Part shown: positions 19,744-28,798 of the stretch, piece after piece | Position numbering within the stretch: the stretch's first letter is position 1 | Layout of the letters: each line of letters opens with the position of its first letter | From: Zoogloea oleivorans | Lineage (GTDB): Bacteria > Pseudomonadota > Gammaproteobacteria > Burkholderiales > Rhodocyclaceae | NCBI RefSeq assembly: GCF_008107625.1 | Contig: NZ_SDKK01000003.1 | Span: 154,889 to 193,792, forward strand | Length of the DNA: 38,904 nucleotides | Direction: 5' to 3' | Translations under genes and position numbers: made by a program | The notes under the pieces: model-generated | What the model was told of the DNA's origin: nothing | The model's input: the letters and a program-made list of their open reading frames with translations, nothing else | The model's database searches: none

Positions 19744-20007
19744 CTAAGTGGTGACGTGATGTTCGGCGATGTAGTGCTTGAGCACCGCTTTGAGCAGTGA
19801 GATACGCTCGGTGTCGCCTTTTTCGCGGGCGTGCTGAATGTCGTCGACGATCATGCGGCGGATGCGTTTTTCGCCTTCGGGGGTGTGGCACAGGTAGCAG
19901 CCCATTTCGACGGCAACCATTTCGGGAATATGTTCGTGTTCGGCAATGGCGAGGATTTCGTCTTCGGACAGGTCGGACAGTTCGATGCAGTCTTGTAGCG
20001 TCAGCAT
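19744..20007 (-). CDS. Small conserved-looking protein of unknown function (87 aa)
   Basis: An 87-residue, acidic protein starting MLTLQDCIELSDLSEDEILAI. It is predicted all-helical, with the phrase IAEHEHIPEMVAVEMGCYLC in the middle and a basic/acidic helix (GEKRIRRMIVDDIQHAREKGD) after it. Three cysteines occur (two as CYLC). The ATG at 20007 has GAGGGA upstream, so the longer frame to 20088 is not needed. I recall similar small proteins in other betaproteobacteria but cannot name a family. It precedes the nuclease-like gene on the same strand with a 72-bp gap that holds CATAAT, a possible separate -10 element. Confidence 0.7.
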   Translation of the reverse strand: MLTLQDCIELSDLSEDEILAIAEHEHIPEMVAVEMGCYLCHTPEGEKRIRRMIVDDIQHAREKGDTERISLLKAVLKHYIAEHHVTT

Positions 20008-20091
20008 GGTGTTTCCCTCCTCGTTATCATCCTTCTGTTTGGACCTATTTGGCGCCTTTTGCAAAGCAGAAATATTGATGAGGCGCAAGGG

Positions 20092-20119
20092 TTGTTTGCT
20101 TGCCGTTGGCGGATAAAAT
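20092..20119 (+). promoter_or_regulatory. Candidate sigma-70 promoter of the MBL-fold gene
   Basis: TTGTTT (20092-20097) and TAAAAT (20114-20119) are 16 bases apart, placing the start of transcription about 20 bases before the ATG at 20145. The match is good but untested. Confidence 0.5.
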
Positions 20120-20144
20120 CACGACCTTTTTCAAGGAGATGGCC

Positions 20145-21095
20145 ATGCAGGGGTTGAAGGGATTTGGGCACGGCATCTACGCTGTGGATTCCGCTTATAC
20201 GGGGCCGGATGTGGCGGCGATCCACCTGATCGAGCAGGACGGACGGGCGGCGCTGGTGGATACCGGCAACAACGATGCGCTGGTGCATGTGGAGCAGGCC
20301 CTGGCCGAAACCGGGCTGTCGCCGGAGGCCGTGGATTACGTGCTGCTGACCCACATTCACCTTGATCACGCGGGGGGCGCCGGGGCGTTCATGGCGGCTT
20401 TCCCCAACGCGAAGCTGGTGGTGCATTCCCGCGGCGCACGGCACATGGCCGAGCCGTCGAAGCTGTTCGCCGGGGTTTCTGCCGTGTATGGCGCCGAGCG
20501 GGCGAAGGAACTCTACGGCGAGCTGATTCCGGTCGCCCCGGAACGCATCATCGAGGCCACCGAGGGGCTGGAGCTGAATCTGGCCGGGCGGGTGATTCGC
20601 GTGCTCGACACGCCGGGCCACGCCCGCCATCACGTGTGTTACTTCGACACCGTCAGCCGCAGCTTCTTCACCGGTGACACGTTTGGCCTGTCATACCGGG
20701 CGCTGGATGTGAATGGCCGGCCGAGCATCTTTCCGACCACCACGCCGGTGCAGTTCGAGCCGGAGGCGATGCACGCGTCCATCGCCCGCATGGAGGCCGA
20801 GCAGCCGGCGGCCATGTACCTGACCCACTACGCGCAGGTGACCGATGTGCCGCGTCTGGCGGCCGACCTGCATCGTCTGATCGATGCTCACGTGGCGATT
20901 GCCGAGCGTCACGCCAATGCCGGCGCCGAGCGCAAGGCCTTGATCGAGGCGGATGTGTGGGAGCTGGTCGGAGAAGAAGCCCAACGCCAGGGCTGGACCC
21001 TGCCGGAAGCCGACTGGCGCAAGCTGCTGGCCCTGGACGTGGAACTCAACGCCCAGGGGCTGGATGTGTGGCTGGGAGCCCGCGCGAAAGACTGA
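20145..21095 (+). CDS. MBL-fold metallo-hydrolase
   Basis: A 316-residue soluble protein of the metallo-beta-lactamase fold. The metal motif is LLTHIHLDHAGGAGAF (H70, H72, D74, H75), with further ligands expected in TPGHARHHVCYF and FFTGDTFGLSY. The C-terminal third (about 220-316) is helical and lacks a known domain. Such proteins are often hydrolases of thioesters, lactones or other small esters; nothing here fixes the substrate. It is not an RNase Z or glyoxalase II by motif. The ATG at 20145 follows AAGGAG at six bases; the ATG six bases earlier overlaps that site. It stands alone and converges on glnE. Confidence 0.9.
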   Translation: MQGLKGFGHGIYAVDSAYTGPDVAAIHLIEQDGRAALVDTGNNDALVHVEQALAETGLSPEAVDYVLLTHIHLDHAGGAGAFMAAFPNAKLVVHSRGARHMAEPSKLFAGVSAVYGAERAKELYGELIPVAPERIIEATEGLELNLAGRVIRVLDTPGHARHHVCYFDTVSRSFFTGDTFGLSYRALDVNGRPSIFPTTTPVQFEPEAMHASIARMEAEQPAAMYLTHYAQVTDVPRLAADLHRLIDAHVAIAERHANAGAERKALIEADVWELVGEEAQRQGWTLPEADWRKLLALDVELNAQGLDVWLGARAKD

Positions 21096-21101
21096 ACTGA
21101 T

Positions 21102-21173
21102 CCTGTAGGTCGGACTTCAGTCCGACAACACGCGTTCAACCAGGCGCTGTCGGACTGAAGTCCGACCTACAGG
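21102..21173. repeat. REP-like perfect 26-bp inverted repeat
   Basis: Two arms of 26 bp, 21102-21127 and 21148-21173, are exact reverse complements with a 20-bp spacer. Each arm contains GTCGGACTTCAGTCCGAC, which is itself a hairpin with 8-bp arms. The element fills the gap between the convergent MBL and glnE genes and could act as a bidirectional terminator. The same core recurs at 31634-31793. Confidence 0.9.
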
Positions 21174-21190
21174 GCGACCCACGGATGCGT

Positions 21191-23884
21191 TCAGGCCAGC
21201 GTGTCGCTGAATACCAGGTTCCACAGCACCCGCACGCAGGCGGCGCGTGCGCTCACCTGTTCCCGGTCGATTCGCGACACCTGGTTGTTGAGACGCAGGC
21301 CGTGTTGCAGACGGCGATATTCCCGGTAGGTGTCGGCCACTTCGGCAGCCTGGTCGACCGGAATCAGCCCTAGCTCACCGGCCATCCCGAGCAAGGCAAT
21401 GTTGCCCAGGTTGCCGGTGAGGCGGGCGTGCTGGTGGGCGTAACCAAGCACCAGGTACTGGACGATGAACTCCACGTCGATCAGTCCGCCCCGGTCGTGC
21501 TTGAGATCGAAGAGCCCTTCGGTCTTGTTGGGATGGGCGTCCACCATGCGCTGACGCATGGCCAGCACTTCTTCGCGCAGCTTGGCCAGGTCGCGCTGCT
21601 GGCGCAGCACTTCGATGCGGATGGCCTCGAACTTGCGGCCGATGTCCCGGTCACCGGCGCAGAAGCGGGCGCGGGTCAGGGCCTGGTGCTCCCACACCCA
21701 GGCGTTTTCCAGCTGGTACTGGCGGAAAGCCTCCAGCGACACCACCATCAGGCCCGAATCGCCATTGGGGCGCAGGCGCAGGTCGGTGTCGAAGAGCTGG
21801 CCGGCGGCGGTCTGGGCGGATAACCAGGTGTTGGTGCGCTGGCCGAGGCGGGTGTAGATCTCGGCGGCCTCGGGCGCGTCGTCGTCATGCACGAAAACCA
21901 TGTCGAGGTCGGACGCGTAGCCGAGTTCCTTGCCGCCCAGCTTGCCGTAGGCCAGCACCGCGAACTTCGGTTCGTCGCGGTGACGGTTCTTGATCTTGCG
22001 CCAGCACATGGTGACGGTCAGGTCCACGATGATGTCGGCCAGGGCCGACAGGAAGTCGGCGTGGCGTTCGACGGTCAGATGGCCGGCGATGTCCTTGGTG
22101 AGCAGCCGGAAGACCTGCGCGTGGTGCTGTTCGCGCATCAGGTCCATCTGGCGTTCCATGTCGGGCTCGGCTTCTTCGAGCTGCTTGGAAAGCTCTGCGC
22201 GGAAGGCGTCGAGATCGAGCTCTTCTTCGAGGATGCGCGGGTCGAGGGCTTCGTCGAGGAGAATCGGGTGGAGGTTGAGGAACTGGGCGGCCCACGCCGA
22301 GGCGCTGACCAGTTCGGCCACCTTGTGCAGGGTTTGCGGGTATTGCTGGAGCAGGGCCAGATACGAGCCGCGCCGGCTGATGGCGTCGAGCATGTCGAGC
22401 AGGCGCTCGAAGGTGGCGTTGGGATCGGCGGTTTCGGCAGCGGCCTCGATGACCCGCGGGATCAGCGGATCGAAGCGCAGCTTGATGGACGGCGGGATCT
22501 GCTGGTAGCGGTTGCCGTTACGCACGGCGGCCAGGCGGCGGGCGGCGGCGGGCGGGTCGAGGTAACCGAGGCGCTCAAACTCGGCGCTGCACAGGTCCTC
22601 GTCGCTGGCGCTGGCCCACAGGTTGTCGAGGTCGTGGCCCTTTTCGGTGGGGTCGCCAAAGACGCTGTCGAAATGCCGGCCCACCGTTCCCCGGTGCGTG
22701 TCCAGCTCCACCAGCATGGCCTCGTAGCTGGCAAAGCCCATGGCTTGGGCGATGATCGCCTGGTCGGCCGGGGTGCCCGGCAGGTTGTGGGTCTGGGCAT
22801 CGTCCAGGTATTGCAGGCGATGTTCCAGGTTGCGCAGGAAGGTGTAGGCGACGACCAGCTTGCGTTCGGCCTCCGGCGTGATGATGGCGCGCTCGGCGAG
22901 CTTGCCGAGCACCTTGAGGGTCGGCTTGATCTGCAGGGCGGTGTCGCGCCCGCCGCGGATCAGCTGGAAGACCTGGGCCAGGAATTCGATCTCGCGGATG
23001 CCGCCGGGGCCGAGCTTGACGTTGTCGGCCATGTCCTTGCGGGCCACTTCGCGGCGGATCTGGGCGTGCAGGTCGCGCATGGCGTTGATGGCGCCGAAGT
23101 CGAGGTACTTGCGGAAGATGAAGGGGCGGGCGATGGCACTCAGTTCGGCGCCGCGGATGCCGGTCATTACGCGGGCCTTGATCCAGGCGTAGCGTTCCCA
23201 CTCGCGGCCCTGGGTGATGAAGTAGTTTTCGAGCATGTCGAAGCTCGCCACCAGCGGGCCTGAATCGCCGTTGGGGCGCAGGCGCATGTCCACCCGGAAG
23301 ACCTGCCCGTCGCCGGTGATGTCGTTGAGGGCCTGGATGACGCCCTTGCCGAGCTTGGTGAAGAACTCGAAGTTGTCGATGATTCGCGGCCCGGCGGTGC
23401 TGCCGTCTTCCGGGTACACAAAGATCAGGTCGATGTCCGACGACACGTTGAGCTCGCGCCCGCCGAGCTTGCCCATGCCGATGATGATGAATTCCTGCTC
23501 GCGCCCGTCGGCCGAAACCGGCTGGCCGTGGCGGGCCACCAGTTGCTCGCGCAGGATGTCGTGGGCCGTTTCGACCGCGATGTCGGCCAGCAGGCTCATC
23601 GTTTCGGTGACTTCGGTCAGATCGGCCAGGCCCGCGATGTCGCGTACCAGCGCATGGCAGATCACCCACGCCCGCAACTTGCGCAGCACCGGCTTGAGGT
23701 TGTTGTCGTCGACCTTCTCGTCGCGCAGGTAGTCGCGCAGGGCGGTGGCGTCGAGGGGCGTGTCGATGCTCTTGACCAACTGCGCGGCGAGCCACGGACG
23801 GCTGTCGAGCTGACGGCGCAAAAAGCGGGAGCAGGCGAGGGCGTCCTCGATGGGCTGGGGCAGGGCAGTGGGCTGTTCGGACAT
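21191..23884 (-). CDS. glnE: Bifunctional glutamine synthetase adenylyltransferase/adenylyl-removing enzyme
   Basis: An 897-residue enzyme that adenylylates and deadenylylates glutamine synthetase according to PII (GlnB) and glutamine status. Two nucleotidyltransferase domains are visible. The N-terminal one (deadenylylation) has GMGKLGGRELNVSSDIDLIF with D150 and D152. The C-terminal one (adenylylation) has AYGKLGGKELGYASDLDMVF at roughly 640-660. Each is followed by the family's conserved VDMRLRPNGDSGPLV and TDLRLRPNGDSGLMV. The helical C-terminus contains HDRGGLIDVEFIVQYL. Length is slightly short of the ~945 of E. coli but both domains are complete. It is divergent from yhdP across 171 bp, which holds a 13-bp palindrome GATGCGTCGCATC at 23972-23984. 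Confidence 0.98.
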   Translation of the reverse strand: MSEQPTALPQPIEDALACSRFLRRQLDSRPWLAAQLVKSIDTPLDATALRDYLRDEKVDDNNLKPVLRKLRAWVICHALVRDIAGLADLTEVTETMSLLADIAVETAHDILREQLVARHGQPVSADGREQEFIIIGMGKLGGRELNVSSDIDLIFVYPEDGSTAGPRIIDNFEFFTKLGKGVIQALNDITGDGQVFRVDMRLRPNGDSGPLVASFDMLENYFITQGREWERYAWIKARVMTGIRGAELSAIARPFIFRKYLDFGAINAMRDLHAQIRREVARKDMADNVKLGPGGIREIEFLAQVFQLIRGGRDTALQIKPTLKVLGKLAERAIITPEAERKLVVAYTFLRNLEHRLQYLDDAQTHNLPGTPADQAIIAQAMGFASYEAMLVELDTHRGTVGRHFDSVFGDPTEKGHDLDNLWASASDEDLCSAEFERLGYLDPPAAARRLAAVRNGNRYQQIPPSIKLRFDPLIPRVIEAAAETADPNATFERLLDMLDAISRRGSYLALLQQYPQTLHKVAELVSASAWAAQFLNLHPILLDEALDPRILEEELDLDAFRAELSKQLEEAEPDMERQMDLMREQHHAQVFRLLTKDIAGHLTVERHADFLSALADIIVDLTVTMCWRKIKNRHRDEPKFAVLAYGKLGGKELGYASDLDMVFVHDDDAPEAAEIYTRLGQRTNTWLSAQTAAGQLFDTDLRLRPNGDSGLMVVSLEAFRQYQLENAWVWEHQALTRARFCAGDRDIGRKFEAIRIEVLRQQRDLAKLREEVLAMRQRMVDAHPNKTEGLFDLKHDRGGLIDVEFIVQYLVLGYAHQHARLTGNLGNIALLGMAGELGLIPVDQAAEVADTYREYRRLQHGLRLNNQVSRIDREQVSARAACVRVLWNLVFSDTLA

Positions 23885-24055
23885 GGGGAAGGGCGATTGG
23901 TAGAATACGGAATTGTCTATGTTCGCCCTCCGTTATGTCTGCCGGACTGATTTTCGTCAAGCCTGATGCCCGATGCGTCGCATCCCGGCTGTATGTCCGG
24001 CCACCGCCTGCTGTCGTCCCGATGAGGCCCGCCGCGGCCGGCGGCCGTTTGCTGC

Positions 24056-27000
24056 GTGGCTGAGGGGCGCCTGTCCTTTCTCCATCTGCCCCGCCTGTGT
24101 CTGCGCAAGCTGGCGTGGCTGGGCCTGATCGCCTATTTCGTGGGCGGGCTGGTCTTCGTCGGCGTGCGCCATCTGGTGCTGCCGGGCGTACCGGCGTATC
24201 GCAGCGAAGTGGCCCAGTTGCTGTCGCGCTCGATCGGTCTGCCGGTCGACATCAAAAGCCTGTCTGCCGACTGGACCGGTCTGCATCCGCGCCTGCAACT
24301 GGGCGGACTGAGCATCAAGGATGCTGCCGGTGAAGAGGCCATGACCCTCGACCGGGTGGATGCCGAGGTGGCCTGGTCGTCGCTGCTGTTGCTGCGCCTG
24401 CGCCTGCACCGGCTGGAAATCGATTCGCCGGAACTGTCCATCCGGCGCCAGGCCGACGGCCAGATCTTCGTTGCCGGCCTGAAGGTCAACACCGGCGGCG
24501 AGCGTGGCGGCTTTGCCGAATGGCTGCTCGACCAGCGCCAGATCGTCATTCGCAACGCCCGCCTCGAATGGAGCGACGCCCTGCGCCAGGCCGACACGCT
24601 GGTGCTCGACAAGCTCGATTTCCGCCTCGAAAACTCCGGTGCCCATCACCGCTTCGGCCTGCGTGCGCAGCCGCCGGTCAAGCTCGCGGCGACCCTCGAT
24701 GTGCGTGGTGACCTGCGCGGCCGCGATCCGGCCCGCCTCGACGAATGGCGTGGCGAGTTCTACGCCGGGCTCGACTATGCCGACCTCGGCGCCTGGCGTC
24801 AGTGGGTCGACTATCCCCTCGCCGCCGACGGTGCCGGCGGCCTGCGGGCGTGGCTGGAGTTTGCCGGGGGACGGATCAGCGGCATCACCGCCGACTTCGC
24901 CCTGCGCGATGCGCGGGCGCGGCTGGCCACCGGGCTGGACGATATTCCGTTGGCCAGTGCGGCGGGGCGCCTGCGTTACCGCGAGGAAAACGGCGTCATC
25001 GAAGCCAGTGGCAAGCGGCTGAGCCTGCAGGCCCGCGACGGCATGACGGTGGCGCCCACCGATTTCTTCCTGCGTCTGCAGGAAAAGCGCGGCAGCACGC
25101 CGGCCCAGGGGGAATTCATCGCCAACCAGCTCGACCTGGGGGCCCTGTCGCGGCTGGCCGGGCGCCTGCCGCTGGACGAAACCTTCCGCAAGCGCCTTGC
25201 CGAGCTGGGCCCCGTCGGCAGCGTGGCGCCCCTCAACGTGAAATGGAGCGGCGAGGCCGGGCAGCTCGCCACCTACGAGGTGGATGCGCGCTTCATCCGT
25301 CTGGGCATCGAACCGCTGGGCGCATGGCCGGGCTTCTCGGGTTTGTCCGGGCGCATCGAGGGCACCGAGCGGGGCGGGCGCTTCACGCTGTCGGGGCAGG
25401 ATGCCTCCATCGCGCTGCCGCAGATCTTCGCCGAACCGCGCCTGGCCCTGGCCGAACTGGCGGCGGAGGGTTCCTGGAGTCATCCCGAAGGTGTGCTCGA
25501 AGTGAGCCTCGCCAGCGTCAACTTTGCCAACCGCGACGCCCGCGGCACCGCGTCCGGACGCTATCGGGCCAGCCCCGACACGCCCGGTGACATCGATCTG
25601 CAGGCGCGCCTGTCGGAAGCCGACGGCACCGCCGTGTGGCGCTACATGCCCAGCGTGGTGAACAAGGCTGCCCGCGACTGGCTGCAGACCAGTCTGACCG
25701 GTGGCCGGGCCATGGACACGCGCCTGACCCTCAAGGGCAACCTGGCCCGCTTTCCGTTCCGCAATCCCCGCGACGGTACCTTCCGGGTGACCGCCAAAGT
25801 GGCCGACGGCCAGCTCGACTACGCGCCCGGCTGGCCGAAGATCGAAGGTGTTTCCGGCGAGCTGATCTTCGAGGGCGCCGGCATGACCGTGAAGGCCCGT
25901 CGGGGCCGCATCTTCGGCGTGGACCTGAAGGACGTCACCGCCGTGCTGCCGGATTTCGAGACCGACGACGTGCTCACCATTCGCGGCACCGCCCTCGGTC
26001 CGACGCAGGACTTCCTGCGCTTCATCACCGACAGTCCGGTGGCCGACATGATCAACCGCTTCACCGACCCCTTCCGCGCCGAGGGCAAGGGCAGCCTCGA
26101 TCTGCAACTCGTGCTGCCGCTGCACAAGCTGACCGAGTCGAAGGTGCGCGGCGACTTCCAGTTTGCACACAACCAGCTCCAGTTCGACCCGGCGATGCCG
26201 GTGCTCACCGAGGCCAGCGGGCGGGTCGGCTTTACCGAAAGCCTGCTCACCGTCAAAAACGGCACCGCCCGCATCTTTGGCGATCCGGTCAGCGTGACCG
26301 GCGGCAGTCGCCCGGACGGCAGCGTGCTCCTCAATGCGCAGGGCACGCTCAGCGTCCTCGCCCTGCGCCGGGAACTCGACTTGCCGCTGCTCGATCACCT
26401 GTCGGGCAGTGCGCCATGGAAGGGCACCATCGCCGTGCAGAAACGCGGTGGCGTCGAGTTCGTGCTCGACAGCAACCTGCAGGGCGTCGTGTCGAGTCTG
26501 CCCGATCCCCTCAACAAGTCGGCGGCGGCCATCCTGCCTTTCCGCTTCGAGATGCTGGCCGCCGCTGCTGCCAATGGTGCCCCCCCCGGCGACACCCTCA
26601 AGCTGGCGGCCGGATCATTCTTTCAGGCCCAGTTCCAGCGTCGCCATGAAGCCGGCCGGACGCTTGTCGTGCGCGGCGGCATGGCCCTCAACGAACCGGT
26701 TCGGCTGGCCGACAAGGGCGTGCTGGTGGTCGCCACTGCCGACAAGCTGGATGCCGACGCGTGGCGCAAGGCCCTGGCCGGTACCAGCCCCGGCGTCGAG
26801 GCCGACAAGGCCGCGGGCGACAGCGACAGTGCCTTCCCCTTGTCCGGGCTGAATCTGCGTGCCGGCGAGCTGCGCATGCTCGGTCAGCGGCTCAACGATG
26901 TGAGTCTGCGTGCGGTGATGGAAGAGGGCGGTTGGCAGGCCCGCCTCACCAGCAAGGAAGCGACCGGCGACTTTGTGTGGCGCGAGCAGGGCCGCGGCCG

Positions 27001-27931
27001 TCTGCAGGCGCGCTTCAAGCAACTGGCGCTGGGCACGGCCGGCAAGGATGACAAGGACGGCAGCGACAGCCCCCGGCCCGACGAAGAACGCCTGTCCGAG
27101 TTGCCCGGCCTCGACATCAGCGCCGACAGTTTCGTGCTCCGTGGCCATTCCCTCGGCAAGCTCGACCTGAAGGCCGTTAACCGGGGCGAGATGTGGCGGC
27201 TGGAGAATTTCAGCATCGCCAACCCGGACGGCACCTTGACCGGCAACGGCGTGTGGCGGCCGGGAGCCCGGGAGGAAACCCGGCTCAACTTCAAGCTCGA
27301 TGTGGTCAGCGTGGAAAAGATGCTCACCCGCCTCGGCTACCCGGAAGCGGTGCGGCGCGGCAAGGCGGTGATGGAGGGGGACGTGGTCTGGCACGGCAGC
27401 CCCATCGCGCTGCACATGCCGACGCTGGGTGGCAAGATGCATGTGGACGTGGAGAGCGGACAGTTCACCCAGCTCGATCCGGGCGTCGGCCGCCTGCTCG
27501 GGGTGCTCAACCTGCAGGCCCTGCCGCGGCGCATCACGCTGGATTTTCGCGACGTGTTTTCCCAAGGATTCGCCTTCGACCGCATTTCCGGTAGCATCCA
27601 GATGAATAACGGTTTGCTGCGTACCGACGACCTTGAGCTTTTCGGGCCGGCCGCGCGGGTCTTCATGAATGGGGAGGCCGACGCGGTGCGGGAAACCCAG
27701 AACCTGCGGGTCAAGGTCCAGCCGACCCTGTCCGAGTCGATTGCGGTGGGTTCGGCCATTGCGACCACCGGCGCGATCAACCCGGCCCTTGGCCTGGCCG
27801 CCTACCTGGTGCAAAAAGCCTTGCGCGACCCCGTGGAAAAGCTGTTCAGTTTCGAATATGCCGTGACCGGCGCCTGGTCCGACCCCAAGGTCGAGAAGCT
27901 GGCATCCCGGCCACCGCTTGCACCCCAATAG
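24056..27931 (+). CDS. yhdP: YhdP-family AsmA-like phospholipid transport protein
   Basis: A 1291-residue inner-membrane-anchored periplasmic protein of the YhdP (DUF3971/AsmA-like) family. A single helix (LAWLGLIAYFVGGLVFVGV) lies near the N-terminus, followed by the typical LVLPGVPAYRSEVAQLLSRSIG and ADWTGLHPRLQLGGL. The remainder is repetitive beta-strand sequence, and the end has FDRISGSIQMNNGLL and the hydrophobic GLAAYLVQKALRDPVEKLF. In enteric bacteria YhdP, TamB and YdbH carry phospholipids to the outer membrane. TamB is also in this window. The start is a GTG at 24056 without a clear ribosome binding site; the next upstream in-frame stop is close (24023), so the N-terminus cannot be much longer. 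Confidence 0.94.
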   Translation: MAEGRLSFLHLPRLCLRKLAWLGLIAYFVGGLVFVGVRHLVLPGVPAYRSEVAQLLSRSIGLPVDIKSLSADWTGLHPRLQLGGLSIKDAAGEEAMTLDRVDAEVAWSSLLLLRLRLHRLEIDSPELSIRRQADGQIFVAGLKVNTGGERGGFAEWLLDQRQIVIRNARLEWSDALRQADTLVLDKLDFRLENSGAHHRFGLRAQPPVKLAATLDVRGDLRGRDPARLDEWRGEFYAGLDYADLGAWRQWVDYPLAADGAGGLRAWLEFAGGRISGITADFALRDARARLATGLDDIPLASAAGRLRYREENGVIEASGKRLSLQARDGMTVAPTDFFLRLQEKRGSTPAQGEFIANQLDLGALSRLAGRLPLDETFRKRLAELGPVGSVAPLNVKWSGEAGQLATYEVDARFIRLGIEPLGAWPGFSGLSGRIEGTERGGRFTLSGQDASIALPQIFAEPRLALAELAAEGSWSHPEGVLEVSLASVNFANRDARGTASGRYRASPDTPGDIDLQARLSEADGTAVWRYMPSVVNKAARDWLQTSLTGGRAMDTRLTLKGNLARFPFRNPRDGTFRVTAKVADGQLDYAPGWPKIEGVSGELIFEGAGMTVKARRGRIFGVDLKDVTAVLPDFETDDVLTIRGTALGPTQDFLRFITDSPVADMINRFTDPFRAEGKGSLDLQLVLPLHKLTESKVRGDFQFAHNQLQFDPAMPVLTEASGRVGFTESLLTVKNGTARIFGDPVSVTGGSRPDGSVLLNAQGTLSVLALRRELDLPLLDHLSGSAPWKGTIAVQKRGGVEFVLDSNLQGVVSSLPDPLNKSAAAILPFRFEMLAAAAANGAPPGDTLKLAAGSFFQAQFQRRHEAGRTLVVRGGMALNEPVRLADKGVLVVATADKLDADAWRKALAGTSPGVEADKAAGDSDSAFPLSGLNLRAGELRMLGQRLNDVSLRAVMEEGGWQARLTSKEATGDFVWREQGRGRLQARFKQLALGTAGKDDKDGSDSPRPDEERLSELPGLDISADSFVLRGHSLGKLDLKAVNRGEMWRLENFSIANPDGTLTGNGVWRPGAREETRLNFKLDVVSVEKMLTRLGYPEAVRRGKAVMEGDVVWHGSPIALHMPTLGGKMHVDVESGQFTQLDPGVGRLLGVLNLQALPRRITLDFRDVFSQGFAFDRISGSIQMNNGLLRTDDLELFGPAARVFMNGEADAVRETQNLRVKVQPTLSESIAVGSAIATTGAINPALGLAAYLVQKALRDPVEKLFSFEYAVTGAWSDPKVEKLASRPPLAPQ

Positions 27932-27953
27932 CCACGTCAGCGAGGACCTATCC

Positions 27954-28769
27954 ATGACAAGCAATCCGGTCTGCCGCATCGCCGCCGTACAAATGGTTTC
28001 CGGCCCCGACGTGGACGCCAACCTGAAAGACGCTGACCGCCTGATCGGCGAAGCCGCCGCCGCGGGCGCCCGTCTGGTGGTGCTGCCCGAATACTTTCCG
28101 CTCATCAGCGGCGATGAAACCGCCAAGATCCGCATCCGCGAAGAAGAGGGCCACGGCCCGATCCAGAGTTTCCTGAAGGATGCCGCGCGTCGCCACAAGG
28201 TATGGCTGATCGGCGGTTCCTGTCCGATGGAGGCCGACGTCCCGGACAAGGTCAAGAATTCCACCCTGGTCTTCGACGACGAAGGCCGCCGTGTGGCCCG
28301 CTACGACAAGATCCATCTCTTCGGTTTCCAGAAGGGCGACGAGTACTACGACGAATCCGCCACCATTGAGGCCGGCAACGAAGTGGTCAGCTTCGAGGCG
28401 CCCTGCGGGCAGGTCGGTTTGTCGATCTGCTACGACCTGCGCTTTCCCGAACTCTTCCGGGCCATGGGCGAGACCGACCTGATCGTCCTGCCGGCCGCCT
28501 TCACCTACACCACCGGCCGCGCCCACTGGGAAATCCTGCTGCGCGCGCGGGCCATCGAGAACCAGTGTTACGTGCTTGCCAGCGCCCAGGGCGGCGTGCA
28601 TCCCAATGGCCGGCGCACCTGGGGCGACAGCCTCATCATCGACCCGTGGGGCGACGTCCTCGCCCGTCTGCCCGAAGGCCCCGGCGTGGTCGTTGCCGAC
28701 CTGGACCCGGCGCGCATCGCCGAAGTCCGCGCCAGCCTGCCGGCCCTCAAGCACCGCAAACTCAGCTAA
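27954..28769 (+). CDS. Nitrilase-superfamily carbon-nitrogen hydrolase
   Basis: A 271-residue cytosolic amidohydrolase of the nitrilase superfamily. The catalytic triad is visible as E46 (LVVLPEYFP), K119 ([10 protein letters not shown]) and C159 ([13 protein letters not shown]). The sequence resembles the Nit1/Nit2 and YafV-like branch; in that group deaminated glutathione amidase and omega-amidase activities are known, so metabolite repair is plausible. The ATG at 27954 has GAGGA seven bases upstream. The start is 22 nt after yhdP and the gene precedes tldD, an order seen widely in beta- and gammaproteobacteria. Confidence 0.95.
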   Translation: MTSNPVCRIAAVQMVSGPDVDANLKDADRLIGEAAAAGARLVVLPEYFPLISGDETAKIRIREEEGHGPIQSFLKDAARRHKVWLIGGSCPMEADVPDKVKNSTLVFDDEGRRVARYDKIHLFGFQKGDEYYDESATIEAGNEVVSFEAPCGQVGLSICYDLRFPELFRAMGETDLIVLPAAFTYTTGRAHWEILLRARAIENQCYVLASAQGGVHPNGRRTWGDSLIIDPWGDVLARLPEGPGVVVADLDPARIAEVRASLPALKHRKLS

Positions 28770-28798
28770 CCGAGCGAATACCCATTCCCCCAGAGACC

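Noticed and set aside
23935-24063. A 42-codon open frame upstream of and overlapping yhdP
   Set aside because: No ribosome binding site, no recognisable similarity, and an Arg/Pro/Ala composition expected by chance.
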